Of a stretch of 64,000 nucleotides of DNA, positions 27,257 through 35,952 are shown one piece after another. The notes under the pieces are model-generated. The model ran no database searches. It saw only the letters and a list, made by a program, of their open reading frames with translations, and was not told the DNA's origin. Each line of letters opens with the position of its first letter. Positions within the stretch are counted from its first letter, which is position 1. The translations under genes were made by a program, and so were the position numbers. The DNA is from an uncultured delta proteobacterium (GTDB taxonomy: Bacteria; Myxococcota_A; UBA9160; JAFDET01), in NCBI GenBank assembly GCA_947259215.1, contig CAMYLJ010000029.1, forward strand, positions 1 through 64,000, read 5' to 3'.

Positions 27257-28195
27257 GTGTCGCGTCGCATCCCGCTCCCGACCCCCTACGGCTGGTTCGG
27301 TGTGTCCGACAGCGACGAGCTCGCCAGCGGCGAAGTGCGTGCGATCCGGTACTTCGACCGTGAGCTCGTGATCCTGCGCGGAGAGAATGGCGTGGCGCGC
27401 GTCTTCGACGCCTACTGCCCGCATCTCGGCGCCCACCTGGGCCACGGCGGCGTGCTGGAAGGCGACCGCCTCCGCTGTCCCTTCCACGGCTGGCGCTTCG
27501 ACGGCGACGGACGCTGCGTCGAGGTCCCCTACGCCAAGACGCTTCCGCGCCGGGCCGCCCTGCGTGCGTGGCCCACGTGCGAGCGCAACGGCGCGATCTT
27601 CGTCTGGTACCACCCCGAGGACGCGTCGCCGCGCTGGGAGATCCCCGAGATCCCGGAGTGGGGCTCGCCGGAGTGGACCGATCCGATTCGCTGCCGCTAC
27701 CGGGTCCGCACCCACGCCCAGGAGATGGCCGAGAACATCGTCGATCCCGCGCACTTCCGGTTCGTCCACGGCACCCCGAAGCTGCCCCCCACCGAAGCCT
27801 GGATCGACGATCACATCTTCCGGGTGCGCTCCGGCCTGACCTTCACCACGCCCCGCGGCGAGATCCAGGGCCAGGTGGAGATCGCCTCTCACGGCTTCGG
27901 CTTCGGCACCTCGCGCTTCACGGGCGTGATCGAGACCCTGGTCTTCATCACCGGAGCGCCGGTGGACGACGAGCACACCGAGACCACCCTGCGCTTCGCG
28001 GTGAAGCGCCTCGGCGACGCCGAGGCGGAGGCCAACGTGGCCCGCGGCTTCGTGGCCGAGATCGAGCGTCAGTACGCGCAGGACATCCCGATCTGGGAGA
28101 ACAAGGTCCACCTGGAGCAGCCGCTGCTGTGCGACGGGGACGGACCCATCGGGCTGCTGCGCCGCTGGGGCCGCCAGTTCTACGCCGCCGCCTAG
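27257..28195 (+). CDS. Rieske non-haem iron oxygenase, alpha subunit
   Basis: A 312-residue oxygenase. Rieske [2Fe-2S] ligands in CPHLGAHLGHGG and CPFHGW. Mononuclear iron site in ENIVDPAHFRFVHG (Asp, His, His). The short length and this iron motif resemble KshA / cholesterol-7-desaturase-type enzymes that work on steroids or other hydrophobic skeletons more than the larger benzoate dioxygenases (inference). A reductase is not encoded nearby. GTG start with GGAG 7 bp upstream. Convergent with the P450 13 bp later. Confidence 0.86.
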   Translation: MSRRIPLPTPYGWFGVSDSDELASGEVRAIRYFDRELVILRGENGVARVFDAYCPHLGAHLGHGGVLEGDRLRCPFHGWRFDGDGRCVEVPYAKTLPRRAALRAWPTCERNGAIFVWYHPEDASPRWEIPEIPEWGSPEWTDPIRCRYRVRTHAQEMAENIVDPAHFRFVHGTPKLPPTEAWIDDHIFRVRSGLTFTTPRGEIQGQVEIASHGFGFGTSRFTGVIETLVFITGAPVDDEHTETTLRFAVKRLGDAEAEANVARGFVAEIERQYAQDIPIWENKVHLEQPLLCDGDGPIGLLRRWGRQFYAAA

Positions 28196-28208
28196 CCAGA
28201 GCCGCGCT

Positions 28209-29402
28209 TCAGCTCCGGTCCCAGGCCACCGGCAGTCGCGGCGGGCCGCGCATCACCGTGCCCCAGGGACGCGCGGCCTCCGGGTCGAGCAGGCGCAGGC
28301 CGGGCAGCCGCGCGATCAGCGCCTGGAGCGCCACGGCGCTCTGCGCCCGGGCCAGGTGCGAGCCCGGGCAGTAGTGGCTGCCGAAGCCGAAGGTCAGCAG
28401 GCGCTGGCGCGGCCGCTCGAAGTCGAAACGGTCGGGGTTGGAGTACGCGCGGGGATCGCGGTTGGCCGAGGCGATCCCGAACAGCAGCAGGCTCCCGGCA
28501 GGCACCCGTTCCCCCGCGACCTCGGCGTCGCGGGGTACGAGCCGGGGCAGCAGGCCCAGCGGCGGCTCCCAGCGCAGCATCTCGTCCACCGCGGCCGGGA
28601 TCCGCTCGGGCCGCTCTCGCAGGCGCTCGAGGGCGCCCTCCTGGCTCAACACCGCGTAGAGGGTGTTGCCGATGCCGTGGAAGCTGGTGGTCGCACCCGC
28701 CGAGAAGAGCGCGCGCACGTGGGCCAGCACCTCCTCGTCCCGGAGGCTGCGGCCCGCCTTCTGCGCCGTCGTCATGGACGAGAGCAGGTCGTCCAGCGGG
28801 CAGGCGCGGCGTTCGGCGAGCACGGGCTCCGTGTACGCGGTCACCGCGGCCGCCGCGCGCAGCCCGGCCGCGTTGTCGAGCGGATAGCTCAAGATGTCGA
28901 AGGCCCAGTCCTTGAAGCGTTCCGCCTCGTCCAGGGGCAGGCCCAGCCGCTGCGCGAAGACGAGGAAGGGGTAGACGGCGCTGAACTGAGCCACGAGATC
29001 GGCCTCGCCGTCCGCGGCGAAGCGGTCGATCACCGCGTTCGCGATGGAAGGAAGCTGCCTCTCGGAGAAGCGCGCGATCGGCCGCTTGCGCAGCGCGCGG
29101 GTGGAGAGGTCGCGCAGGGTGTGGTGCTCGGGGCCGTCGACGCTCTCGAACGTCACGCCCTGGCAGGGCTCGATCGTCATCTTGTAGGTAGGGCCCGCCG
29201 GGAGCTGCTCGTCATCCTTGAAGGCGGCGTCCAGGTCGTCGAAGCGGGTGATGAGCCGCATCACGGCGCCGGCGAACAGGACCGGGGCCAGACGCTGCGC
29301 TTCGCGGATGCGAGCCAGCTCGCGGTGGAAGGCCTCGCCCGGAAGCAGCGGGGCGTCCGGGCGCAGGTTCAGACCGAAGTCGATCTCGGAGACGGGTTCC
29401 AT
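28209..29402 (-). CDS. Cytochrome P450
   Basis: A 397-residue soluble bacterial P450. I-helix FSAGATTSFHGIGNT, ExxR in DEMLRW, and haem-binding loop FGFGSHYCPGSHLAR with Cys345. Class I type, so it needs a ferredoxin; the nearest ferredoxin gene is at 54606. It is the last gene of the minus-strand series that begins with mlaF, 4 bp after the SDR, so it may share their transcript. Substrate unknown. Confidence 0.92.
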   Translation of the reverse strand: MEPVSEIDFGLNLRPDAPLLPGEAFHRELARIREAQRLAPVLFAGAVMRLITRFDDLDAAFKDDEQLPAGPTYKMTIEPCQGVTFESVDGPEHHTLRDLSTRALRKRPIARFSERQLPSIANAVIDRFAADGEADLVAQFSAVYPFLVFAQRLGLPLDEAERFKDWAFDILSYPLDNAAGLRAAAAVTAYTEPVLAERRACPLDDLLSSMTTAQKAGRSLRDEEVLAHVRALFSAGATTSFHGIGNTLYAVLSQEGALERLRERPERIPAAVDEMLRWEPPLGLLPRLVPRDAEVAGERVPAGSLLLFGIASANRDPRAYSNPDRFDFERPRQRLLTFGFGSHYCPGSHLARAQSAVALQALIARLPGLRLLDPEAARPWGTVMRGPPRLPVAWDRS

Positions 29403-29406
29403 ACGG

Positions 29407-30231
29407 TCAGGTACGGTCTGCCGGTGACCCCGCGCCGGCGTCTTTGGGAAGCGCCGCCTTCTTCGTGCCCCAGCGGAAGAAGCGCGGCAGCAGCTGGCGG
29501 ATCGCGTAGGCGGCCGCCAGCGGCGCGGGATAGGTCACCCGGTGGCGGCCGCGCGCCAGGGCCCGGAGCACGGCGTCGGCCAGGCCCTCCGGCTCGCGCA
29601 TCTGGCGCCGGGCCGCCGCCGGCATGCGCGCCAGCGCCTCCGCGTCGAAGAAGGGGGTGCGGATCACGCCGGGGCAGACCTGGAGCACGTGCACCCCGCT
29701 CCCCTCGAGCTCCATGGAGAGCACCTCCGACAGCCCCACCATCGCGAACTTGCTGGCCACGTAGGCGGACTCGTCGGGGGACGGGAGGTGTCCCGCGACC
29801 GAGGCCACGAACACGAGCCAGCCCTCGCCGCGCGCCACCATCCCGGGCAGCACCGCCTTGGTCCAGTAGACGGCGCCCAGGTAGTTCACCCGCATCACCG
29901 CCTCGACGTCCGCCACGTCCCAGCGCAGGAAGGGACGGTGGCCGCCTACGCCGGCGTTGTTCACCAGCAGCTCGACGGGGCCGAGCTTGGCCTCGACCCG
30001 GGCCACCGCGGCCTCCACCGCAGCCCGGTCGCCGACGTCGCACACCACGCTGCAGGCCACGCCGCCGCGCGCCTCGATGGCCGCCGCCACCTCGGCCAGC
30101 GCCTCGGCACGCCGCGCCACCAGGGCCACCCGCGCCCCGCCCTCGGCCAGTCTCAGAGCCAGCACCCGCCCGATCCCGCTGGAGGCGCCCGTCACCACGG
30201 CCACACGCCCGGCGAGCGAGTCCAGGCGCAC
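29407..30231 (-). CDS. SDR family oxidoreductase with basic C-terminal tail
   Basis: A 274-residue SDR. VAVVTGASSGIGRVLALRLA, ARRAEAL (NADP type), NNAGVGG, FVASVAGHLPS with the catalytic Ser, YVASK and CPGVIRTPFF. The tail RQLLPRFFRWGTKKAALPK is basic and aromatic, as in membrane-associated SDRs. GTG start, 11 bp after mlaC on the same strand. Its presence behind lipid-transport genes hints at modification of a lipid or sterol (inference). Confidence 0.87.
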   Translation of the reverse strand: MRLDSLAGRVAVVTGASSGIGRVLALRLAEGGARVALVARRAEALAEVAAAIEARGGVACSVVCDVGDRAAVEAAVARVEAKLGPVELLVNNAGVGGHRPFLRWDVADVEAVMRVNYLGAVYWTKAVLPGMVARGEGWLVFVASVAGHLPSPDESAYVASKFAMVGLSEVLSMELEGSGVHVLQVCPGVIRTPFFDAEALARMPAAARRQMREPEGLADAVLRALARGRHRVTYPAPLAAAYAIRQLLPRFFRWGTKKAALPKDAGAGSPADRT

Positions 30232-30242
30232 CGCGTCGCGCC

Positions 30243-30881
30243 CTAGGAGGCCGCGGCGGTTTCGGCTTCGCGCTCTTCGTTCTTCTCGCGAAGCTTCCGG
30301 ATCAGCGCGTCCGCGCCTTCCTGGCTGATGACCTCCTGGGTCTGGCTGCGGAAGTTCGACAGCAGGCTCACACCCTCGATGATCACGTCGATCACGTACC
30401 AGCCGCCGTTGCGGTCGCGCAGGCGGTAGTCCACCTCGATCGGGTCGCCCTCGCCCATGATGCGGCTGCGCACGGTGACGTCGCCGTTGCTCTCGCCGCG
30501 GGCGGAGGTCACCTCCACGTCCTGGTCGTCGTAGCGGTCCAGGTTCTTGCCGTAGGTCACCGACAGGTGGCGCTTGAACTCCTGCTCGAAGGCCTCGCGC
30601 TGGGCAGGGGACATCTTGCGCCAGTTCCGGGCCAGCACGAGCTTGGAGATGGTCTGGAAGTCGAAGCGCTCGTAGGCGATCGACTCGATCCGGTCGATCC
30701 TGTCGTCGCGCGACAGACCTTCGGTGCGCAGGACCGCCAGCACGTCGGCCACGGTGGCATCCACCGCCGCGCGGGCAGCCGCCTGGTCCGCTTCACTGGC
30801 GGGCGCGGCTGCCGCCGGCAGCGCAAGGGTGGCAAGGACGAGGCCGGCGGCGACGCGCCGCAGGCGAAGAGCGCTCGACAT
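30243..30881 (-). CDS. mlaC: MlaC-type periplasmic phospholipid-binding protein
   Basis: A 212-residue exported protein with a signal peptide ending LPAAAAPA. It has the MlaC/Ttg2D pattern: RIDRIESIAYERFDFQTISKLVLARNWRKMSPAQREAFEQEF, then the strands VEVDYRLRDRNGGWYVIDVIIEGVSLLSNFR. It shuttles phospholipids between the MlaA platform in the outer membrane and MlaFED in the inner membrane. It follows mlaA by 14 bp and ends with a charged helix. Confidence 0.93.
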   Translation of the reverse strand: MSSALRLRRVAAGLVLATLALPAAAAPASEADQAAARAAVDATVADVLAVLRTEGLSRDDRIDRIESIAYERFDFQTISKLVLARNWRKMSPAQREAFEQEFKRHLSVTYGKNLDRYDDQDVEVTSARGESNGDVTVRSRIMGEGDPIEVDYRLRDRNGGWYVIDVIIEGVSLLSNFRSQTQEVISQEGADALIRKLREKNEEREAETAAAS

Positions 30882-30895
30882 GGGGGGCGGATCTC

Positions 30896-31660
30896 CTACT
30901 CGTCGGGGAAGTCGTAGAGGCTGTCGCCGTCTTCCTCGGGGAGATCGGCCCCGAAGTCGCGGTTGGCGATGGCCGCGTCGCGCCGCTGCCCGTAGGCGTC
31001 GCGGCTGAACACGTAGAGGTCGAGCGCCGCGTCCCGGGCGAGGTCGATGTCCTCGTCCACCAGGGCGCGGCGGTTCACGTTCTGGATGGCGCCCGTCCAG
31101 GCCAGGGTGCCGATCGGCGTGGCGCTGGCGATGGTGCGGAGGTCGAAGGCCAGGTCGAACACCAGGCCCACCGCGTCACGCGGGTTCGAGGGACCGAAGA
31201 ACGGCAGCACCCAGAAGGGCCCGGTGCCGATCCCCCAGGCCCCGAACATCTGGCCGAAGTCCTCGTTGTGGAGCGGGATGCCCACGTGGGTGGCCGGGTC
31301 GAAGAGGCCCCCGATCCCCACCGTCGTGTTCAGCAGGAAGCGCCCGAGCTCGTCCATGGCGGCCCGCCCTTCCGCCTGGCCCAGGTTGGCGAAGAAGCGA
31401 CGCGGGAAGGCCAGGTTGATGAAGAACTTCTGGACCGACTCGCGCAGACCCTCGAAGGTGATGAACTCCCAGCCACTGGCCACCGGGTCCAGCACGTACG
31501 TGTCCAGATCCTCGTTGAACTCGAACACGGCGCGGTTCTGGTTCTCGAACGGGTCGTTCCCCTGCGTCTCGCGATCCCAGTGGTTGGGGTACTTCACGCA
31601 CCCCACCGCCAGGGGAAGCAGGAGGGCCAGGGAAAGCGCTGCGAGACGGGTGCGGCTCAT
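30896..31660 (-). CDS. mlaA: MlaA/VacJ outer-membrane lipoprotein
   Basis: A 254-residue lipoprotein: signal ending LPLAVGC, then DPFENQNRAVFEFNEDLDTYVLDPVA, the classic VacJ start. FINLAFPRRFFANLGQAEG, LGRFLLNTTVGIGGLFDPA and FGPSNPRDAVG are family signatures. The acidic C-terminal tail (DLPEEDGDSLYDFPDE) is usual in the family. It is embedded in the operon between mlaD and mlaC, whereas in E. coli mlaA is unlinked. The ATG overlaps the mlaD stop (ATGA). Confidence 0.95.
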   Translation of the reverse strand: MSRTRLAALSLALLLPLAVGCVKYPNHWDRETQGNDPFENQNRAVFEFNEDLDTYVLDPVASGWEFITFEGLRESVQKFFINLAFPRRFFANLGQAEGRAAMDELGRFLLNTTVGIGGLFDPATHVGIPLHNEDFGQMFGAWGIGTGPFWVLPFFGPSNPRDAVGLVFDLAFDLRTIASATPIGTLAWTGAIQNVNRRALVDEDIDLARDAALDLYVFSRDAYGQRRDAAIANRDFGADLPEEDGDSLYDFPDE

Positions 31661-32115
31661 TCGGAATCAGCTCCCAGGTTCTGCACGACCTTGCCGATGA
31701 GCCGCTCCAGGATCACCGCGCTCTGAGTATACTGGATCTCGTCCCCACCCTTCAGCACGTCTTCCTCGGCCCCCAGCTCGATTCCGATGTACTGGTCCCC
31801 CAGCACGCCGGAAGTCAGGATGGAAGCGGAGCTGTCGACCGGGATGCCCACGGCGGGGTCGACGTCCAGGACCGCGCGGGGGCGCAGGTCCCCGTCCAGC
31901 TGGATGGACTTGATCTGGCCCACCTTGACCCCCCCGATCACCACCGGGGCGCGCGGCTTCAGCCCCCCGACCTCGTCGAAGGTGGCGTGGATCTGGAGAC
32001 CGCCCGGACCGCGGTAGGAGAGGCCGCCCAGGGTGACGGACAGGTAGGCCAGCGACAGCAGCCCGGCGAGGACGAAGCACCCCACCAGCAGGTCGCGCAG
32101 CGGAGACACGTTCAT
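31657..32115 (-). CDS. mlaD: MlaD-type MCE-domain lipid transporter subunit
   Basis: A 152-residue MCE protein. One N-terminal membrane helix (LLVGCFVLAGLLSLAYLSV), then the MCE domain: TFDEVGGLKPRAPVVIGGVKVGQI, SILTSGVLGDQYIGIELG. The C-terminal helix is short. MlaD forms a hexameric ring on MlaFE in the periplasm. Start ATG 4 bp after the mlaE stop. Confidence 0.94.
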   Translation of the reverse strand: MNVSPLRDLLVGCFVLAGLLSLAYLSVTLGGLSYRGPGGLQIHATFDEVGGLKPRAPVVIGGVKVGQIKSIQLDGDLRPRAVLDVDPAVGIPVDSSASILTSGVLGDQYIGIELGAEEDVLKGGDEIQYTQSAVILERLIGKVVQNLGADSE

Positions 32116-32119
32116 CGGG

Positions 32120-32899
32120 TCAGACCCTCCACAGGGCGGTGATGAAGAAGTCGAAGATCAGCACGCTGACCGAGCTGGCCACGACCGTCGAGGTGGTGGC
32201 CGCGCTCACGCCCGCGGCGTTGGGCTCCGCCGTGTAGCCGCGCCAGGTGGCGATCAAGGCGACCAGCACCCCGAAGACCAGGGCCTTGACCAGGCTTCCC
32301 AGCACATCCTCGCGAAACTCCACCGACGACTCCAGGCTGGTGAGGTAGATGCCGGCGTCTCCCCCTACGATGCCGACCGCCACCACCATGCCGCCGAAGA
32401 GGCCCAGGGTGATGAAGAGCGCCGAGAGCAGGGGCATGCTGATCACCATCGCCATGGCCTTCGGCGCCACCACGAAATCCTCGGGATCCACGGACATCAT
32501 GCGCAGCCCGTCGAGCTGCTCGGTCACCACCATCGAGCCGATCTCGGCCGCGATGGCGGAGCCCGCGCGCCCGGCCACCAGCAAGGCGGTCAGCACGGGC
32601 CCGAGCTCCCGGATCAAGGTCAGGCCCACGACGGCGCCGAGGCTGTTCTCGGCCCCGAAGCGGACCAGGGTATTGTAGCCCTGGAGCCCGAGCACGAGGC
32701 CCACGACCAGCCCCGACAGGCCGATGATCGAGATCGACAGCACGCCGATGCCGAAGACCTCGTCCAGCAGCCGGCGCAGGCGCCACGGGCGCCCGCTGCC
32801 GGCCACCACCACGCGGCCCGCGAAGCGCGCGAGCCCACCGAGGTCGACCACCAGGTCGGTGGTGCCGCGGCCGAGGCGTTCGACCGGATTCCCGCTCAC
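32120..32899 (-). CDS. mlaE: MlaE-type ABC permease
   Basis: A 259-residue inner-membrane permease. VLSISIIGLSGLVVGLVLGLQGYN begins the permease domain; LTLIRELGPVLTALLVAGRAGSAIAAEIGSM is the conserved MlaE block; MVVTEQLDGLRMMSVDPEDFVVAPK is the EQ-loop contacting the ATPase. GTG start overlaps mlaF (GTGA). Confidence 0.95.
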   Translation of the reverse strand: MSGNPVERLGRGTTDLVVDLGGLARFAGRVVVAGSGRPWRLRRLLDEVFGIGVLSISIIGLSGLVVGLVLGLQGYNTLVRFGAENSLGAVVGLTLIRELGPVLTALLVAGRAGSAIAAEIGSMVVTEQLDGLRMMSVDPEDFVVAPKAMAMVISMPLLSALFITLGLFGGMVVAVGIVGGDAGIYLTSLESSVEFREDVLGSLVKALVFGVLVALIATWRGYTAEPNAAGVSAATTSTVVASSVSVLIFDFFITALWRV

Positions 32900-33681
32900 G
32901 GACGCGACCCCGCGAAGAAGGCCTCGACGCGCGGATCCCGGCTGGCCCGGAAGACCTCGGGCCCGCCCGAGATCGCCTCCCCGTCCACCATCAGCACCAT
33001 GTGGTGCGCCATGCGGAATGTCGACGGGACGTCGTGGGATGCGATCACCATGGTCACCCCGCGCGTGCGGCTCACGTCCACCAGCATCGCCTCCACCACC
33101 CGCAGGGTCGCCGGGTCGAGCCCCGAGAAGGGCTCGTCGCACAGCAGCAGATCCGGCGCCAGGATGAGCGCGCGCGCCAGCGCGGCTCGCTTGCGCATGC
33201 CTCCGGAGAGCTCCGCCGGCAGCAACCCGTCCACGTCCTTCAGCTCCACCGAACGGAAGACCTCGTGCACCTCGCGCCGGATCTCCGCCTCGGAGAGCTT
33301 CGAGTGCTCCCGCAGCGGCAGCGCGACGTTGTCGTAGACCGTCATCGAGTCGAGCAGCGCCCCGCCCTGGAACATCATGCCCACGCGCCGGCGGTACGCG
33401 CGGACCTCGGCCAGTCGCAGCCCGGTCAGCTCGAGGGCGCCATCCAGGCAAATGGAGCCTTCCGCGGGGCGCAGCAGGCAGCCCAGCATGCGCAGCAGGG
33501 TGGTCTTGCCGGAGCCGCTGCCGCCGAGGATGACGTTGATGCGGTCTCGAAGGAAGTCGCAGGAAACATCCCGAAAAATCAGGCGGTTCCCGCGAGAGAA
33601 TCGAACACCGCGTATCGCCACGTGCACCGGATCGCGAGCGATATCCAGCGCCGCGTGACCCTCCGCCCGGGTCGGCTCCAT
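32896..33681 (-). CDS. mlaF: MlaF-type ABC ATPase
   Basis: A 261-residue ATPase. Walker A GGSGSGKTT, Q-loop MMFQGGALLDS, signature ELSGGMRKRAALARAL, Walker B LLLCDEPFSGLD and H-loop ASHD. First gene of mlaFEDAC. An ATG at 33741 is also in frame; 33681 is chosen because AGGGAG lies 8 bp upstream and the extra 20 residues look non-structural. The STAS subunit mlaB is absent from the operon, as in many non-enteric bacteria. The operon powers phospholipid trafficking between membranes. Confidence 0.94.
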   Translation of the reverse strand: MEPTRAEGHAALDIARDPVHVAIRGVRFSRGNRLIFRDVSCDFLRDRINVILGGSGSGKTTLLRMLGCLLRPAEGSICLDGALELTGLRLAEVRAYRRRVGMMFQGGALLDSMTVYDNVALPLREHSKLSEAEIRREVHEVFRSVELKDVDGLLPAELSGGMRKRAALARALILAPDLLLCDEPFSGLDPATLRVVEAMLVDVSRTRGVTMVIASHDVPSTFRMAHHMVLMVDGEAISGGPEVFRASRDPRVEAFFAGSRP

Positions 33682-33759
33682 CCCCCGGTCTCCCTCTTGC
33701 TCCTGGGACGGCGCCCCCCGGACCACCGCGGGGCCGAGCATAGCCGGATCCCGCGGGGA

Positions 33760-35085
33760 TTACGACGCTCGTTCGCCGGCTTCCCGGGACTTCTGCGTGG
33801 GCCGTCGTCGTTCGACGGGGCCGAAGGCGCTGCCGATCGCCTGGAGGAGCACGGCGAAGCGCGCCACGTCGAGGCTGAGGAAGGGCTTGCCGCTGGTCAG
33901 CAGTGCCACCGCCAGGTCGCGGTCGGGATCGGCCCACGACACGATGTTGGTGAAGCCCAGATGCCCGAAGGCGCGGGGCGTGTTCCAGCCGCCGAGCAGG
34001 CTGACCGGCCCGCCGAGCATCAGCCCCAGCCCGTAGCGCAGCGGGATGCCGAGCGTGAGGTCGAGCTCGAGGAAGCTGTCCTCTCCCGTCGCGTGGCGGA
34101 CCGTGCGCGGGTCGAAGACGCGCGCGCCCTGGTACTCGCCGCCGTCGAGCAGGCACTGGTAGAAGGCGCTCAGCTCGTCGGCCGTGGACACCGCGTTGGC
34201 TGCCGGGATCACGCCCGTCAGGAAGCGGGGATCGCGGGCCAGCTCGACCACCTCTTCGAACCCGACGCCGAGGGCGCGGCGGAAGATCCACGAGAACGGC
34301 GCGCCGACCGGAAGCCCGGTCACCGCGTCCTCCGCCACGCGCGATACGTCCTCCGGACGCACGCCGAACCCCAACCAGTGCAGGCCCAAAGGCTCCGCGA
34401 TCTCCTTGCGCAGGACCTCGCGCACGTCGGAGCCCGTCGCGCGACGCACCACCTCGCCCAGCACGAAGCCGCCGGACACCGCGTGGTACGCGAGGTTGCG
34501 GCCGGGGCGATAGCTCCGCCGGAGGCCACACAGCACCTCCACCAGGCGGTCGGGGTCCTCGAGCAGGTCCAGGTCCAGGGCCTCGGGGGGCAGGTTCGGG
34601 ATCCCGGAGCGATGCCCGAGCACGTGGCGGATCGTGATCCACTGCTTCCCGTCCGCGCCGAACTCCGGGATGTAGTCGCAGACCCGGTCCTCGATGTCGA
34701 GCACGCCTCGCTCGTCCAGCTTGTGCACCACCATCGCGGTGAGCGCCTTGGAGGCGGAGTAGAGCAGGAACGGCGTGTCCAGGCTGACCCGCTCGCGGGG
34801 CGCCTTCTCGGGAGCGCCGGGAGCGTTGCCCCGCGCGTGGCCGAGGGCGCGGTGCAGGGCGATCCGCCCGTGGCGACGGATGCAGAGCTGGATCGCGGGA
34901 TGGATCCCCGTGCGGTAGAGGGACTCCGTCGCGGCCCACACCCGCTCCACGTCCTCGGGGCTGGCGCTCACCTCGGCCGGCTGCGCCTCGTCCCCCACCA
35001 CGGTGACACCCGCCAGATCCCGCGGGACCCGACACAAGGCCTTGAAGGGTCGCCCGGGAAGCATCAGCAGGTCGAGGAGGTCCAT
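33760..35085 (-). CDS. Serine hydrolase of the beta-lactamase (class C) fold
   Basis: A 441-residue esterase or peptidase-like protein. SxxK motif in LLYSASKAL. The Tyr motif reads YHAVSGG instead of YxN. The third motif region is HLGFTN where KTG is usual, as in EstB-type esterases and LACTB-like proteins. There is no signal peptide, so it is probably cytoplasmic. ATG 35085 is preferred to a GTG at 35109. Esterase activity is likelier than beta-lactam hydrolysis (inference). It ends 78 bp before mlaF on the same strand. Confidence 0.85.
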   Translation of the reverse strand: MDLLDLLMLPGRPFKALCRVPRDLAGVTVVGDEAQPAEVSASPEDVERVWAATESLYRTGIHPAIQLCIRRHGRIALHRALGHARGNAPGAPEKAPRERVSLDTPFLLYSASKALTAMVVHKLDERGVLDIEDRVCDYIPEFGADGKQWITIRHVLGHRSGIPNLPPEALDLDLLEDPDRLVEVLCGLRRSYRPGRNLAYHAVSGGFVLGEVVRRATGSDVREVLRKEIAEPLGLHWLGFGVRPEDVSRVAEDAVTGLPVGAPFSWIFRRALGVGFEEVVELARDPRFLTGVIPAANAVSTADELSAFYQCLLDGGEYQGARVFDPRTVRHATGEDSFLELDLTLGIPLRYGLGLMLGGPVSLLGGWNTPRAFGHLGFTNIVSWADPDRDLAVALLTSGKPFLSLDVARFAVLLQAIGSAFGPVERRRPTQKSREAGERAS

Positions 35086-35123
35086 GGCGCGAAGAGTAGT
35101 CAACCCCACGCATCGGTCGACCG

Positions 35124-35939
35124 ATGGCGTCGGGGGGGGTTCCCGTGGGATCCGAGCGAGCAGCCGTCCTGGTGATCGACGCGGCAGGTGACGAGCGTCA
35201 CGTGCTGGCGGGCCGTGCCCGGCGGCTGGGCTTCCGCGTGGTGCGCGCGAAGACCCCGGAGGAGGCGGTCCGCGCCCTCCAGGACCCGCGCCGCCCCGTG
35301 GCTGCCTGCGTGTTGCCGCCGGACCTGCCGGTGGTGGACCTGCGAGCGGCCCTGGCCGACTACCGCGCCCGGGCGCAAGGCCCCCTGGGCTGGGTCGTGG
35401 CGGGGGCTCGGCCGGGCCCCGAAGGGCTGCGGCGGCTGGGAGAGGCGGACATCGAGCTGGCCCTCTGGGACCCCTTTCCGGACGCCGCCCTGCGCTACCA
35501 GCTGAACCTCGCCCTGGACGACGAGCCCCACGTCCAGGAGCGGGAGCGGATCCGCGTGCCCCTGGCGCGCAAGGCCCGAATCCTCGGCCGGACCCACGTG
35601 CGGACGGCGCCGCTCTACACCCTCTCCACCGGCGGGGCCTTCATCGAGACGGCCCGGCCGGCGCCGCGCCGGGCCGAGATCAGCCTGGAGCTGGTGCTCC
35701 CCGACCGGGACGTCGGCCTGCGCGCCCGCGTGCTCTACACCAACGTGCCGGGGAACCTGCGGAACGAGCGGCTGCCCCTGGGCATGGGGATCGGCTTCGA
35801 GGACGTCTCCGCGGACGTGGAGCGCACCATCGAGCAGTGCGTGAGCACCACCGCCCTCGGCCTGTGCGTGGGCGACCCGCGCCAGGCGCGCCAGCGCCAG
35901 AACCGGGGCTGGCTGCGACGCTTCGTGGGCGGAGCCTAG
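35124..35939 (+). CDS. Pseudo-receiver plus PilZ-domain protein
   Basis: A 271-residue cytoplasmic protein in two parts. Residues 12-135 look like a response-regulator receiver fold (AAVLVIDAAGDERHVLAGRARRLGF), but where the phosphorylated Asp should be the strand reads VAACVLPPDL, so phosphorylation is doubtful. Residues 140-245 are PilZ-like: RERIR matches RxxxR, and TLSTGGAFIET stands where D/NxSxxG is expected, with Thr in first place. Cyclic-di-GMP binding is therefore uncertain. Divergent from the serine hydrolase; 13 bp before the CDF gene. Confidence 0.75.
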   Translation: MASGGVPVGSERAAVLVIDAAGDERHVLAGRARRLGFRVVRAKTPEEAVRALQDPRRPVAACVLPPDLPVVDLRAALADYRARAQGPLGWVVAGARPGPEGLRRLGEADIELALWDPFPDAALRYQLNLALDDEPHVQERERIRVPLARKARILGRTHVRTAPLYTLSTGGAFIETARPAPRRAEISLELVLPDRDVGLRARVLYTNVPGNLRNERLPLGMGIGFEDVSADVERTIEQCVSTTALGLCVGDPRQARQRQNRGWLRRFVGGA

Positions 35940-35952
35940 AACCCCCCGGTCG

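Noticed and set aside
28356-30917. 853-codon plus-strand frame opposite the P450, SDR and mlaC genes
   Set aside because: Very long only because high G+C removes stop codons; composition is His/Arg/Pro-rich and real genes with motifs lie on the other strand.
33682-33741. Upstream start for mlaF
   Set aside because: The extra 20 residues are unstructured, and the ATG at 33681 has AGGGAG 8 bp upstream.
33748-33760. Palindrome ATCCC-GCG-GGGAT before mlaF
   Set aside because: Only 5-bp arms, overlaps the serine hydrolase stop codon and has no second copy; expected by chance in GC-rich DNA.
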